Shown: piece after piece, positions 1 through 6,048 of the stretch
Layout of the letters: each line of letters begins with the position of its first letter
Position numbering within the stretch: position 1 is the first letter of the stretch
Assembly: GCA_903879775.1 (NCBI GenBank)
Contig: CAIRMY010000062.1
Span: 1 to 8,513, forward strand
Source: an uncultured Bacteroidota bacterium
GTDB lineage: Bacteria; Bacteroidota; Bacteroidia; NS11-12g; UBA955
Length of the DNA stretch: 8,513 nt
Direction: 5' to 3'
Translations under genes and position numbers: made by a program
The notes under the pieces: generated by a model
Databases searched by the model: none
The model's input: the letters and a program-made list of their open reading frames with translations, nothing else
What the model was told of the DNA's origin: nothing

Positions 1-75
1 ATTTTTTTGATGTTTTCGTTACGATGAATGTTTGTTTTTGCCTTTTTGTTATATTTACAAAAAGATTCATCTTTT

Positions 76-1533
76 ATGAAGAATAATTCCCTTTGCTTCC
101 TGTTTATATTATTAAATATCAATTTTTTGAATGCTCAAAAGATCGATCAGATTACGGTTGTCACAAGTTCGAAACCTAAGATTGATGCAATAGCACCCAT
201 CCGAAAAGTTGAAAATTTCCCGTCTGAAAAGGCCATTCAACCATTAGAATCGGAAGTCTCCATTTTTATCAATCCAAGTCAAAAATTTCAAAATATCATT
301 GGATTTGGGGGCGCAATTACGGATGCAACTGCTCAAACGTTTGCAAACTCCAGCCCTCAGGTGCAAAACAAACTCATGGAATTGTTATTTGATCGAGAAA
401 ACGGCTTGTCTTATAATCTCATTCGTACCAACATGAATAGTTGCGATTTTTCAAGTGAAAGCTATACTTACATTCAAGAAAACGACACAACATTGAAAAC
501 ATTCGATATAGCCCATGATTTAAAATACAAAGTTCCTTTGATCTCAAGAGCTATGAATATGATTGGGGCGCAAGCAAAATTATACATTTCACCATGGAGT
601 CCTCCAGCGTTTATGAAATCCAATCGTCAAATGAAATTTGGAGGTAAATTGTTGCCTAAATACTATGATTTGTGGGCGAAATATTTCGTGAAATACATTC
701 AATCAATTGAAAAACAGGGGATTCCAGTTTGGGGATTAACGATTCAAAACGAACCAATGGCTACACAAATTTGGGAGTCGTGCATTTATAAAGCAGAGGA
801 GGAAAGAGATTTTTTAAAATACAATTTGGGACCAGTGTTAAAGAAAAATGGCCTAGGGAATAAGAAAGTTATTATTTGGGACCATAACCGAGATTTAATT
901 TATCACCGTGTAAATACCATTCTCAGCGATAAAATTGCGGCTAATTACGTTTGGGGAATTGGGTATCACTGGTATGAAACTTGGACAGGTTCGCCTGCCT
1001 TGCATGAGAATTTGGGAATTGTATCGAAGGAATATCCCTCAAAAAATTTATTTTTTACAGAAGGGTGTAAGGAGAAGTTTGATTTGCCAAAAATTAACGA
1101 TTGGGAAATTGGAGAAAAGTACGCAACAAATATGATTGAAGATTTTAACCAAGGAGTTGTTGGATGGACAGATTGGAATATGGTGTTAGATGAAAAAGGC
1201 GGTCCGAATCACGTGGGAAATTTCTGTTTTGCGCCTATTCATGTGAATCTAAAAGATGGTCAATTGAACCATGATTCCGATATTTATGTGACCAATGCGT
1301 ATCATTATATTCAACATTTTTCGAAGTATGTAAAACCCGAAGCTCGGAAAATTGGAATATCTGTGAGTCGCAAATCGATTATGGCAACGGCATTTATCAA
1401 TCCCGATAAATCCATTGTTTCTATTGTGTTAAATAAAAACAATGAATCTCTAAAATACAAAGTATATCTGAAGAATCAGATGCGTGAATTGGAAATTCCA
1501 GCCCGTTCTATGCAAACAATCATTTTTAAATAA
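76..1533 (+). CDS. Secreted GH30-family glycoside hydrolase (glucosylceramidase-like)
   Basis: This is a retaining glycoside hydrolase of family GH30, expected to cleave beta-glycosidic bonds (glucosylceramidase or beta-1,6-glucanase type) outside the cytoplasm. The start at 76 gives a 485-residue protein opening with a signal peptide (MKNNSLCFLFILLNINFLNA, then QK). An upstream in-frame ATG at 28 would bury that signal and is less likely. The barrel begins near residue 60 with IIGFGGAITDA, a GH30 hallmark, and carries SPWSPPAFMKSN. The predicted acid/base is Glu226 in TIQNEP and the predicted nucleophile is Glu329 in FFTEGC. WTDWNMVLDEKGGPNHVGNF closes the barrel. The last 65 or so residues look like the GH30 C-terminal beta-sandwich, so the enzyme appears complete. 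No SusC/SusD or other glycan genes are nearby, so the substrate cannot be read from context, and the GH30 subfamily is uncertain. Confidence 0.9.
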   Translation: MKNNSLCFLFILLNINFLNAQKIDQITVVTSSKPKIDAIAPIRKVENFPSEKAIQPLESEVSIFINPSQKFQNIIGFGGAITDATAQTFANSSPQVQNKLMELLFDRENGLSYNLIRTNMNSCDFSSESYTYIQENDTTLKTFDIAHDLKYKVPLISRAMNMIGAQAKLYISPWSPPAFMKSNRQMKFGGKLLPKYYDLWAKYFVKYIQSIEKQGIPVWGLTIQNEPMATQIWESCIYKAEEERDFLKYNLGPVLKKNGLGNKKVIIWDHNRDLIYHRVNTILSDKIAANYVWGIGYHWYETWTGSPALHENLGIVSKEYPSKNLFFTEGCKEKFDLPKINDWEIGEKYATNMIEDFNQGVVGWTDWNMVLDEKGGPNHVGNFCFAPIHVNLKDGQLNHDSDIYVTNAYHYIQHFSKYVKPEARKIGISVSRKSIMATAFINPDKSIVSIVLNKNNESLKYKVYLKNQMRELEIPARSMQTIIFK

Positions 1534-1534
1534 A

Positions 1535-2326
1535 TTAGGCAGTGCCCAATTTAGATGCTAAAATTTCATCTTTAGCGCCATTCCAAAGTTCAATACGCAT
1601 TTGTAAAGAACGCTTGGTGTATTCGAGTGCTTGAGACCATTTCTCATCAGAATCTCCGCATAAATTGCTTGTCATTTGCAATGCCAAATGGCTATGGTGA
1701 TCACCATCAACTTCAATATGTCGTTCTAAATAATATTTGAAACCCGAAATGCTTTCAGGAATTCGCTGGTAGATATCATTTACCATTGACATAAACATTC
1801 CAGGAATGAGATCTTCTCTTCCAAATGTAAAGATAGCAGCTTGAATATGAGGTTGATTCGTGGCAATTACTTCAAACGTAAATTTCACAAAGTTTTTCGC
1901 GGATTCAGCAATTTCAACCGATGAAAAAGCGTTTTCTATAGAGCTCCCTGATTTTAACTGATTTATAAAATGATGAATGGGTTCGTTGTTAGCGCCAATT
2001 TGATTCATGGCATTCATATACAACTCAAAATGGCTCATTCTAGTGCCAAATTGATCGACATCAGATTCTTCTCCCACCACAATTTCATTGATCAAAAAAC
2101 GGGTATCTGCATCGCCAATTGGAAACCAAGGAGTTGAAGTACAAGTTAAATTATTTTGGAGGGACTTCAGTATTGACATAAAATCCCACACTGCAAAAAC
2201 ATGATGTTTCATGAAAATTTTCAAATCATTTTGATCTGAAATCACTGAATAAAGTGAATGATTAATGATTTGATTGCGTAAATCTTGAATTTCGTCTTGA
2301 ATTTTTTGAATATGCGTTTGCTCCAT
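1535..2326 (-). CDS. DUF3050 family protein, heme-oxygenase-like helical fold
   Basis: This 263-residue protein matches my recollection of the DUF3050 family, predicted all-helical with a heme-oxygenase-like fold and no established function. It has no signal peptide and should be cytoplasmic. Conserved-looking blocks are HHVFAVWDFMSILKSL (41-56), GDADTRFLINEIVVGEESD (71-89), SHFELY (98-103), AIFTFGREDLIPGMF (164-178) and RHIEVDGDHHSH (202-213). The last block contains His203, Asp207 and His210 in the order HxxxDxxH, the spacing used by the third metal-binding helix of heme-oxygenase-like diiron oxidases. Glu171 lies 32 residues before His203. A metal-dependent oxidase role is an inference. 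The gene converges on the GH30 gene with one base between stop codons. Its start is the only sensible ATG after a non-coding spacer, and I found no clean TAnnTTTG promoter upstream. Confidence 0.85.
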   Translation of the reverse strand: MEQTHIQKIQDEIQDLRNQIINHSLYSVISDQNDLKIFMKHHVFAVWDFMSILKSLQNNLTCTSTPWFPIGDADTRFLINEIVVGEESDVDQFGTRMSHFELYMNAMNQIGANNEPIHHFINQLKSGSSIENAFSSVEIAESAKNFVKFTFEVIATNQPHIQAAIFTFGREDLIPGMFMSMVNDIYQRIPESISGFKYYLERHIEVDGDHHSHLALQMTSNLCGDSDEKWSQALEYTKRSLQMRIELWNGAKDEILASKLGTA

Positions 2327-2504
2327 GTGTTAAATCTGGGTGCAAATTACAAATGAAAATTTAAGCAAAAGCAAAAATGTAAGGTGAAAATAATCAACAA
2401 AATATTGAATGAAAACAGTTAAATTAAAATCCGCCCTGATTCAAATTTCTTTACATCCTGCTCAAATGCGATTTATATGACATTTGATCTGCGAACCAAT
2501 GTTT

Positions 2505-2915
2505 TTAGACCCACTCGAGCATTATCACTTGCTCAATATCGGGGTGTAGACTCCTAGAAACAGGACAAGATTTAACAATTCTTTCCAATCCTTCTTTGTC
2601 TCTATCTGTGGCATTGTGTCCTATTTTTATTCTCATGCTTGATTCAATTCTAGAAATTCTGCGCGGGTCACTTGCCATAATTTTATTGGTATCTGCTTCA
2701 ATTGAAACCAATTCTATATCCTTCATTTGGGCGTAAATTCCCATTGTAGTGATGATGCAAGTTGTTAAACTCAATGCACATAAATCGGTTGGAGAAAATG
2801 CCATTCCATTGCCTTGATTGTCTGTTGGCGCATCGGTATGAATGATGGTGCCGCTTTGGTTATGGGTGTTTTCGCAACGTAATTTCCCGAGATATTTTGT
2901 GCTAAATTGGTTCAT
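2505..2915 (-). CDS. OsmC family peroxiredoxin-like protein
   Basis: Members of the OsmC/Ohr family reduce organic hydroperoxides with a pair of cysteines in the cytoplasm. The 136-residue product from the ATG at 2915 has the usual family length. It opens with a beta-rich N-terminal half containing SGTIIHTDAPTDNQG, a form common in Bacteroidota OsmC proteins, followed by AFSPTDLCALSLTTC on the central helix. The candidate active-site cysteines are Cys53 (LTTC) and Cys117 (KSCPVS). Longer versions from ATGs at 2963 or 2999 are open in frame. They would add residues with no family counterpart and would run through the TAGATTTG element at 2943-2950, so I reject them. The gene is divergent from guaB. 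Substrate cannot be told from sequence, and some family members act in thiol transfer rather than peroxide reduction. Confidence 0.9.
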   Translation of the reverse strand: MNQFSTKYLGKLRCENTHNQSGTIIHTDAPTDNQGNGMAFSPTDLCALSLTTCIITTMGIYAQMKDIELVSIEADTNKIMASDPRRISRIESSMRIKIGHNATDRDKEGLERIVKSCPVSRSLHPDIEQVIMLEWV

Positions 2916-2942
2916 AAGAAAGTTTGAATTTGAATTATACAA

Positions 2943-2950
2943 CAAATCTA
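2943..2950 (-). promoter_or_regulatory. Putative -7 promoter element of the osmC-like gene
   Basis: On the minus strand this reads TAGATTTG, an exact match to the Bacteroidota -7 consensus TAnnTTTG. It would start transcription near 2937, leaving a leader of about 20 nt before the ATG at 2915. I see no convincing TTG at -33. It supports the short start for the OsmC-like protein. Confidence 0.5.
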
Positions 2951-2972
2951 TGCTTTTTTTCATTTTTTCCAC

Positions 2973-2980
2973 TATCTTTG
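2973..2980 (+). promoter_or_regulatory. Putative -7 promoter element of guaB
   Basis: TATCTTTG is an exact TAnnTTTG match on the plus strand, 40 bases before the guaB ATG. The predicted transcription start is near 2986, at the left edge of the inverted repeat at 2985-3019. No clear -33 TTG is present; the region upstream is a T-rich run. It lies about 22 bp from the opposed element of the osmC-like gene, so the two promoters are back to back. Confidence 0.55.
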
Positions 2981-2984
2981 CACG

Positions 2985-3019
2985 GCAAATAACCACCACA
3001 CTTTATAACTGTTATTTGC
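2985..3019 (+). promoter_or_regulatory. Perfect 9-bp inverted repeat in the guaB leader
   Basis: GCAAATAAC at 2985-2993 is an exact inverted copy of GTTATTTGC at 3011-3019, separated by 17 nt. The right arm ends one base before the ATG at 3021. With transcription starting near 2986, the whole leader would be this hairpin, and its 3' arm would cover the ribosome entry region. It could be an RNA switch or attenuating hairpin, or a DNA operator overlapping the transcription start. ATAAC at 3005-3009 repeats part of the left arm and could compete for the right arm. No known riboswitch class is recognised. Function is inferred from position only. Confidence 0.4.
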
Positions 3020-3020
3020 T

Positions 3021-4496
3021 ATGTCTAACTCACACAATTCCCCAAAAATTATTTTAGAAGGCTTAACTTTCGACGACGTTCTTGTTGTGCCTCGCCACTC
3101 TCAAGTATTGCCAAGAGAAGCCGATACGAGTACTCAATTTACCAAAGGATTGCGTTTAAATGTACCAATTGTAGCTGCTGCAATGGATACTGTTACGGAA
3201 AGCAAAATGGCCATAGCCATGGCGCGCGAAGGTGGAATTGGTATCATCCATAAAAACATGACCATTCAACGTCAAGCCGATGAAGTGAAAAAGGTGAAGC
3301 GTTCAGAAAGTGGAATGATTTTAGACCCAATTACTTTAAAATCGGATGCAACTCTGGCCAATGCCGTTGATTTGATGAGGGAAAATAGAATTGGCGGGAT
3401 TCCAGTAGTAGATGATCGAAATAAATTGGTGGGTATCATTACCAACCGTGATTTGCGTTTCGAAAAAGACTTAACCAAATTGGTGGGAGATGTCATGACT
3501 GTTTTAAATCTAATTACAGCCCCACATGGAACAAATTTAAAGGGTGCTCAAGAAATTCTTGAAAAACACAAAATTGAAAAATTACCCATTGTAGATGATA
3601 ATTACATTTTACAAGGGTTAATTACGTTTAAAGATATCCAAAAAGTTAAAAATTACCCTAAAGCTGTTAAAGATGCACATGGACGATTGTTGGTTGGTGC
3701 TGCAGTTGGTGTAACAAGTGATACGATGGAACGTGTAGCTGCTTTGGTTAAGGTTGGGGTAGATGTGATTGCCATTGACACAGCTCACGGTCATTCTAAA
3801 GGAGTATTAGATCAAGTGAGCGCTGTTAAAAGAGAATATCCCAATTTGCAAATCATTGCTGGAAACATTGCAACAGGCGCCGCTGCTAAAGCGTTGGCAG
3901 AAGCTGGTGCAGATGCTGTTAAAGTTGGCGTTGGTCCTGGAAGTATTTGTACAACACGTATCATTGCAGGTATTGGAATGCCTCAGTTAACCGCTGTGAT
4001 GGAAGCTACTGAAGCCTTAAAAGGCACAGGAGTTCCAGTGATTGCCGATGGTGGTATTCGCTACAGTGGTGATATGGTGAAAGCAATTGTTGCCGGAGCC
4101 AATACCATTATGGCCGGTGGATTGTTCGCGGGTACAGAAGAAAGTCCTGGAGAAACTACATTTTTCGATGGCCGTAAAGTGAAATCTTACCGCGGAATGG
4201 GCAGCATTGAAGCAATGAAAGACGGTAGTAAAGACCGTTACTTCCAAGATGCGGAAGACGAAGTTGCGAAATTGGTTCCAGAAGGTATTGTAGGGACTGT
4301 TTCTTATAAGGGACATTTGAGCGAAGTGGTCTATCAATTGGTTGGTGGTTTGAAAGCGGGTATGGGCTATTGTGGATCTTCTACAATAGACAATTTGCAA
4401 ACGGCTAATTTCGTGAGAATTACCAATGCCGGTATGCGTGAAAGTCATCCACACGACATTGCCATTACAAGAGAAGCTCCAAATTACAGTCGTTAA
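3021..4496 (+). CDS. guaB: Inosine-5'-monophosphate dehydrogenase
   Basis: GuaB oxidises IMP to XMP with NAD+, the first committed and rate-limiting step of guanine nucleotide synthesis, in the cytoplasm. The 491-residue protein has the usual length. The barrel begins with LTFDDVLVVPRHS and AAMDTVTESKMAIAMAREGG. A Bateman module of two CBS domains is inserted at about residues 95-210, with IGGIPVVDD and IEKLPIVDD marking the repeats. The barrel then resumes with the catalytic loop GVGPGSICTT, where Cys310 is the nucleophile. DGGIRYSGD and GGLFAGTEESPGE bind the phosphate and loop region, followed by SYRGMGS. The flap carries the catalytic Arg406-Tyr407 pair in DRYFQ, and GMGYCGS lies near the C-terminus. 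All key residues are present. It has its own promoter and leader and is followed by an AT-rich terminator, so it looks monocistronic. Confidence 0.98.
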   Translation: MSNSHNSPKIILEGLTFDDVLVVPRHSQVLPREADTSTQFTKGLRLNVPIVAAAMDTVTESKMAIAMAREGGIGIIHKNMTIQRQADEVKKVKRSESGMILDPITLKSDATLANAVDLMRENRIGGIPVVDDRNKLVGIITNRDLRFEKDLTKLVGDVMTVLNLITAPHGTNLKGAQEILEKHKIEKLPIVDDNYILQGLITFKDIQKVKNYPKAVKDAHGRLLVGAAVGVTSDTMERVAALVKVGVDVIAIDTAHGHSKGVLDQVSAVKREYPNLQIIAGNIATGAAAKALAEAGADAVKVGVGPGSICTTRIIAGIGMPQLTAVMEATEALKGTGVPVIADGGIRYSGDMVKAIVAGANTIMAGGLFAGTEESPGETTFFDGRKVKSYRGMGSIEAMKDGSKDRYFQDAEDEVAKLVPEGIVGTVSYKGHLSEVVYQLVGGLKAGMGYCGSSTIDNLQTANFVRITNAGMRESHPHDIAITREAPNYSR

Positions 4497-4510
4497 TTCA
4501 TATCCTGCAA

Positions 4511-4546
4511 TTATTTGTTTCATTATTTGCAACAAATAAATATTTT
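4511..4546 (+). terminator. AT-rich stem-loop terminator after guaB
   Basis: TTATTTGTT (4511-4519) and AACAAATAA (4531-4539) form a perfect 9-bp inverted repeat with an 11-nt loop, followed by a T-rich tract. It starts 15 bases after the guaB stop. A second pairing, TTATTTG (4523-4529) with CAAATAA (4533-4539) and a 3-nt loop, competes for the same right arm. The stem has little GC, so it should be weak. Confidence 0.45.
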
Positions 4547-4551
4547 TCCTT

Positions 4552-4579
4552 TTGTTTTCGCATTTTTTGCGAATCTTTG
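4552..4579 (+). promoter_or_regulatory. Putative promoter of the EEP lipoprotein gene
   Basis: TTG at 4552-4554 and AATCTTTG at 4572-4579, 17 bases apart, resemble the Bacteroidota -33 TTG and -7 TAnnTTTG elements with one mismatch. Transcription would begin around 4586. That makes the in-frame TTG at 4577, which lies inside the -7 element, an unlikely start codon. A perfect -7 match (TACTTTTG) also occurs downstream at 4626-4633. Confidence 0.4.
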
Positions 4580-4597
4580 CATCTTTATTTAATGTTT

Positions 4598-5716
4598 ATG
4601 AAATACCTCCTTAACATCCTATTTGTACTTTTGCATCGAGTGAAATCGCAGTTACAATTTATTCAGTTTAGTTTTAGTTGTTTAGTTATAATTTTAGTTT
4701 TAGTTGCTGGCTGCGGTTCATTTAAAAACAAAAATGCTAGTCAGGGCTTGGAAGTAGACCCATTGGTAAATGTCAGTCCACAGTTCCGATTAGCATTTTA
4801 TAACCTAGAAAATTTGTTTGATACCATCGATGGGTCAAACGACGATGCTGAATTCCTTCCGAATGGAAAAAATCAATGGAATTCAGACAAATACCAAAAG
4901 AAATTAACCAATATGAGTCGTGTGATCGATTCTATTCGCCCCGATATTTTGGGGGTTTGTGAGGTTGAAAACGCCGATGTATTGTATGATTTAATGAAAA
5001 AATCGGCGCTATTTAAATTTGGTAGTTCCTTTAACCCTTATAAGTTAGTCCATAGAGAATCTCCCGATGCCCGTGGAATTGATGTGGGGCTGATTTACAA
5101 TATGACAAAGTTTAAGGCAACTGGGATATATGAAATTCCTGTAAAGCTTCACGACAATCATGCCACTCGAAATATATTGGCAGTTCATTTATTGAATTAT
5201 CAATCGAATGACAGTTTGGTGGTTTTTGTGAACCATTGGCCATCTCGCTCACAAGGGGAGGAGAAATCGCGCGTAAATAGAATCTCTGCTGCTATGGCTT
5301 TGAGTGTTTATTTAGAAACCAAATCAAATTTACCAAGCAATTGGGCGGCCGTTGGCGACTTTAACGACAATCCGACCGACAGCAGTATCCTTCATCATTT
5401 AAAGGCAGGAAATGAATACGCAAGTGCCGTAAATTTGGCTTACATGTATAGAATCAATAATACAGAATTGGGTAGCTTGAAATACAATGGTAAGTGGGAT
5501 TTATTCGACCAAATTATTTTAAGTCGTTCATTGTACCATATCAACAGCCATTATGGAATTCCCCAACAACAAATTTTCAATCGCAGCTTTTTAATTCAAG
5601 CGGATGGAAGGTTTGCTGGATATCCATTTAGAACTTATGGTGGTAAGACATTCTTGAATGGCTTTAGCGATCATTTGCCGGTGTATACCGATATGCAAAT
5701 GGTTGACAAGCATTAA
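4598..5716 (+). CDS. Endonuclease/exonuclease/phosphatase family lipoprotein
   Basis: This protein belongs to the Mg2+-dependent EEP superfamily (DNase I, exonuclease III, phosphoesterases) and is predicted to be membrane-anchored in the envelope. From the ATG at 4598 it has 372 residues. The lipobox LVAGC places the lipidated cysteine at residue 39. EEP motifs follow in order: FYNLENLFD (about 68-75), ILGVCEVEN with metal-ligand Glu122, RGIDVGLIY (159-167), VNHWPSR with His213, AVGDFNDNP with Asp254 and Asn256, and GFSDHLPVY with catalytic Asp358-His359. The site is therefore complete. Substrate (nucleic acid or another phosphodiester) is unknown. The start is uncertain: ATGs at 4592 and 4598 give an unusually long, two-part hydrophobic N-terminus, while a GTG at 4640 gives a classic 25-residue lipoprotein signal (MKSQLQFIQF onward). 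The gene is separated from guaB by a terminator-like hairpin and has no partner downstream. Confidence 0.88.
   Translation: MKYLLNILFVLLHRVKSQLQFIQFSFSCLVIILVLVAGCGSFKNKNASQGLEVDPLVNVSPQFRLAFYNLENLFDTIDGSNDDAEFLPNGKNQWNSDKYQKKLTNMSRVIDSIRPDILGVCEVENADVLYDLMKKSALFKFGSSFNPYKLVHRESPDARGIDVGLIYNMTKFKATGIYEIPVKLHDNHATRNILAVHLLNYQSNDSLVVFVNHWPSRSQGEEKSRVNRISAAMALSVYLETKSNLPSNWAAVGDFNDNPTDSSILHHLKAGNEYASAVNLAYMYRINNTELGSLKYNGKWDLFDQIILSRSLYHINSHYGIPQQQIFNRSFLIQADGRFAGYPFRTYGGKTFLNGFSDHLPVYTDMQMVDKH
4667..4706 (+). repeat. Direct repeat in a TTTAGT-rich tract of the lipoprotein signal
   Basis: TTTAGTTTTAGTTG occurs exactly at 4667-4680 and again at 4693-4706, 26 bases apart, with a further TTTAGTT at 4681. 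The tract encodes the hydrophobic core before the lipobox. The period is not a multiple of three, so the copies are read in different frames, as FSFSC and as LVLVA. Confidence 0.7.
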
Positions 5717-5763
5717 ATTTAACCCATTTTTTTTGCGGTAAATTCTCTTTAAAACCATTGAGG
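5717..5763. other. Non-coding start of the gene-free stretch 5717-6048
   Basis: No intact gene lies between 5717 and 6048. This first part is AT-rich and shows no hairpin or terminator for the EEP gene. The rest is taken up by a decayed minus-strand coding relic (5764-6000), a strong bidirectional terminator (6003-6027) and a short spacer to rpmE2. Confidence 0.6.
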
Positions 5764-6000
5764 TTAGAACGGCCAATCAACGATATGATCACCGTTTAAG
5801 TCACCACAATTATGGATGGCAGTTCCAATTGCTTCATGGGTAATTTTGTAAATGGAATAATCTGAAAATTCAATTTTCAACGGTCATTCACCTCGATAGC
5901 CATTACTTTTCGAAATACCCAGAGAACAAACCCACGACAAGTCCTTTTTTATCACCATTAAAATCTAAATACATTGTATCCAAGGAAAATCATAGGTCAT
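5764..6000 (-). pseudogene. Frameshifted relic of a small DxNGD-containing protein
   Basis: No intact reading frame spans this stretch, yet the minus strand encodes protein-like pieces in successive frames. From 6000 it reads MTYDFPW. From 5980 in the next frame it reads DTMYLDFNGDKKGL then VVGLFSGYFEK. Around 5903-5880 it reads MAIEVNDR. From 5880 in the first frame again it reads LKIEFSDYSIYKITHEA, IGTAIHNCGDL and NGDHIVDWPF to a TAA at 5764-5766. Three single-base losses (near 5980, 5905 and 5881) would restore one frame of about 80 codons. An alternative reading uses one shift to SNGYRGE followed by an in-frame TGA at 5884-5886. DFNGD (5951-5965) and DLNGDHIVD (5776-5802) resemble the calcium-binding loops of FG-GAP, VCBS or dockerin-like repeats. 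The parent gene is not identified. The relic begins right after the rpmE2 terminator. Confidence 0.55.
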
Positions 6001-6002
6001 AA

Positions 6003-6027
6003 AAAAAGACCGCTAGGCGGTCTTTTT
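6003..6027 (-). terminator. Strong bidirectional rho-independent terminator after rpmE2
   Basis: AAAAAGACCGC (6003-6013) pairs perfectly with GCGGTCTTTTT (6017-6027) around a 3-nt TAG loop, an 11-bp stem with a GC core and A/T tracts at both ends. It lies 21 bases beyond the rpmE2 stop on the minus strand. By symmetry it would also stop transcription arriving from the EEP gene on the plus strand. Confidence 0.9.
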
Positions 6028-6048
6028 GAAATATGAATAAAGAAGGAT

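Noticed and set aside
28..75. In-frame ATG at 28 as the GH30 start
   Set aside because: It adds 16 residues before a complete signal peptide that begins at 76, which would displace the charged N-region of the signal.
2462..2487. TCAAATG/CATTTGA inverted repeat downstream of the osmC-like gene as a terminator
   Set aside because: The stem is only 7 bp, AT-rich, with a 12-nt loop and no T tract in the direction of transcription; chance is a sufficient explanation.
2916..2999. N-terminal extension of the OsmC-like protein from 2963 or 2999
   Set aside because: The added residues do not resemble the family, and the stretch contains promoter elements for both divergent genes.
4257..4325. Possible loss of the catalytic arginine of IMP dehydrogenase, because GTVSYKG has Thr where several bacterial enzymes have Arg
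   Set aside because: The catalytic flap pair is the Arg-Tyr in DRYFQ, which is intact at residues 406-407. The later position varies among active enzymes.
4017..4535. 172-residue minus-strand open frame opposite the 3' half of guaB
   Set aside because: It is antisense to a highly conserved gene in a phase that stays open by codon bias, and its translation shows no recognisable domain.
5591..5776. 61-residue minus-strand frame over the end of the EEP gene
   Set aside because: It overlaps the conserved SDH-containing end of the EEP protein and continues neither the frame nor the motifs of the relic at 5764-6000.
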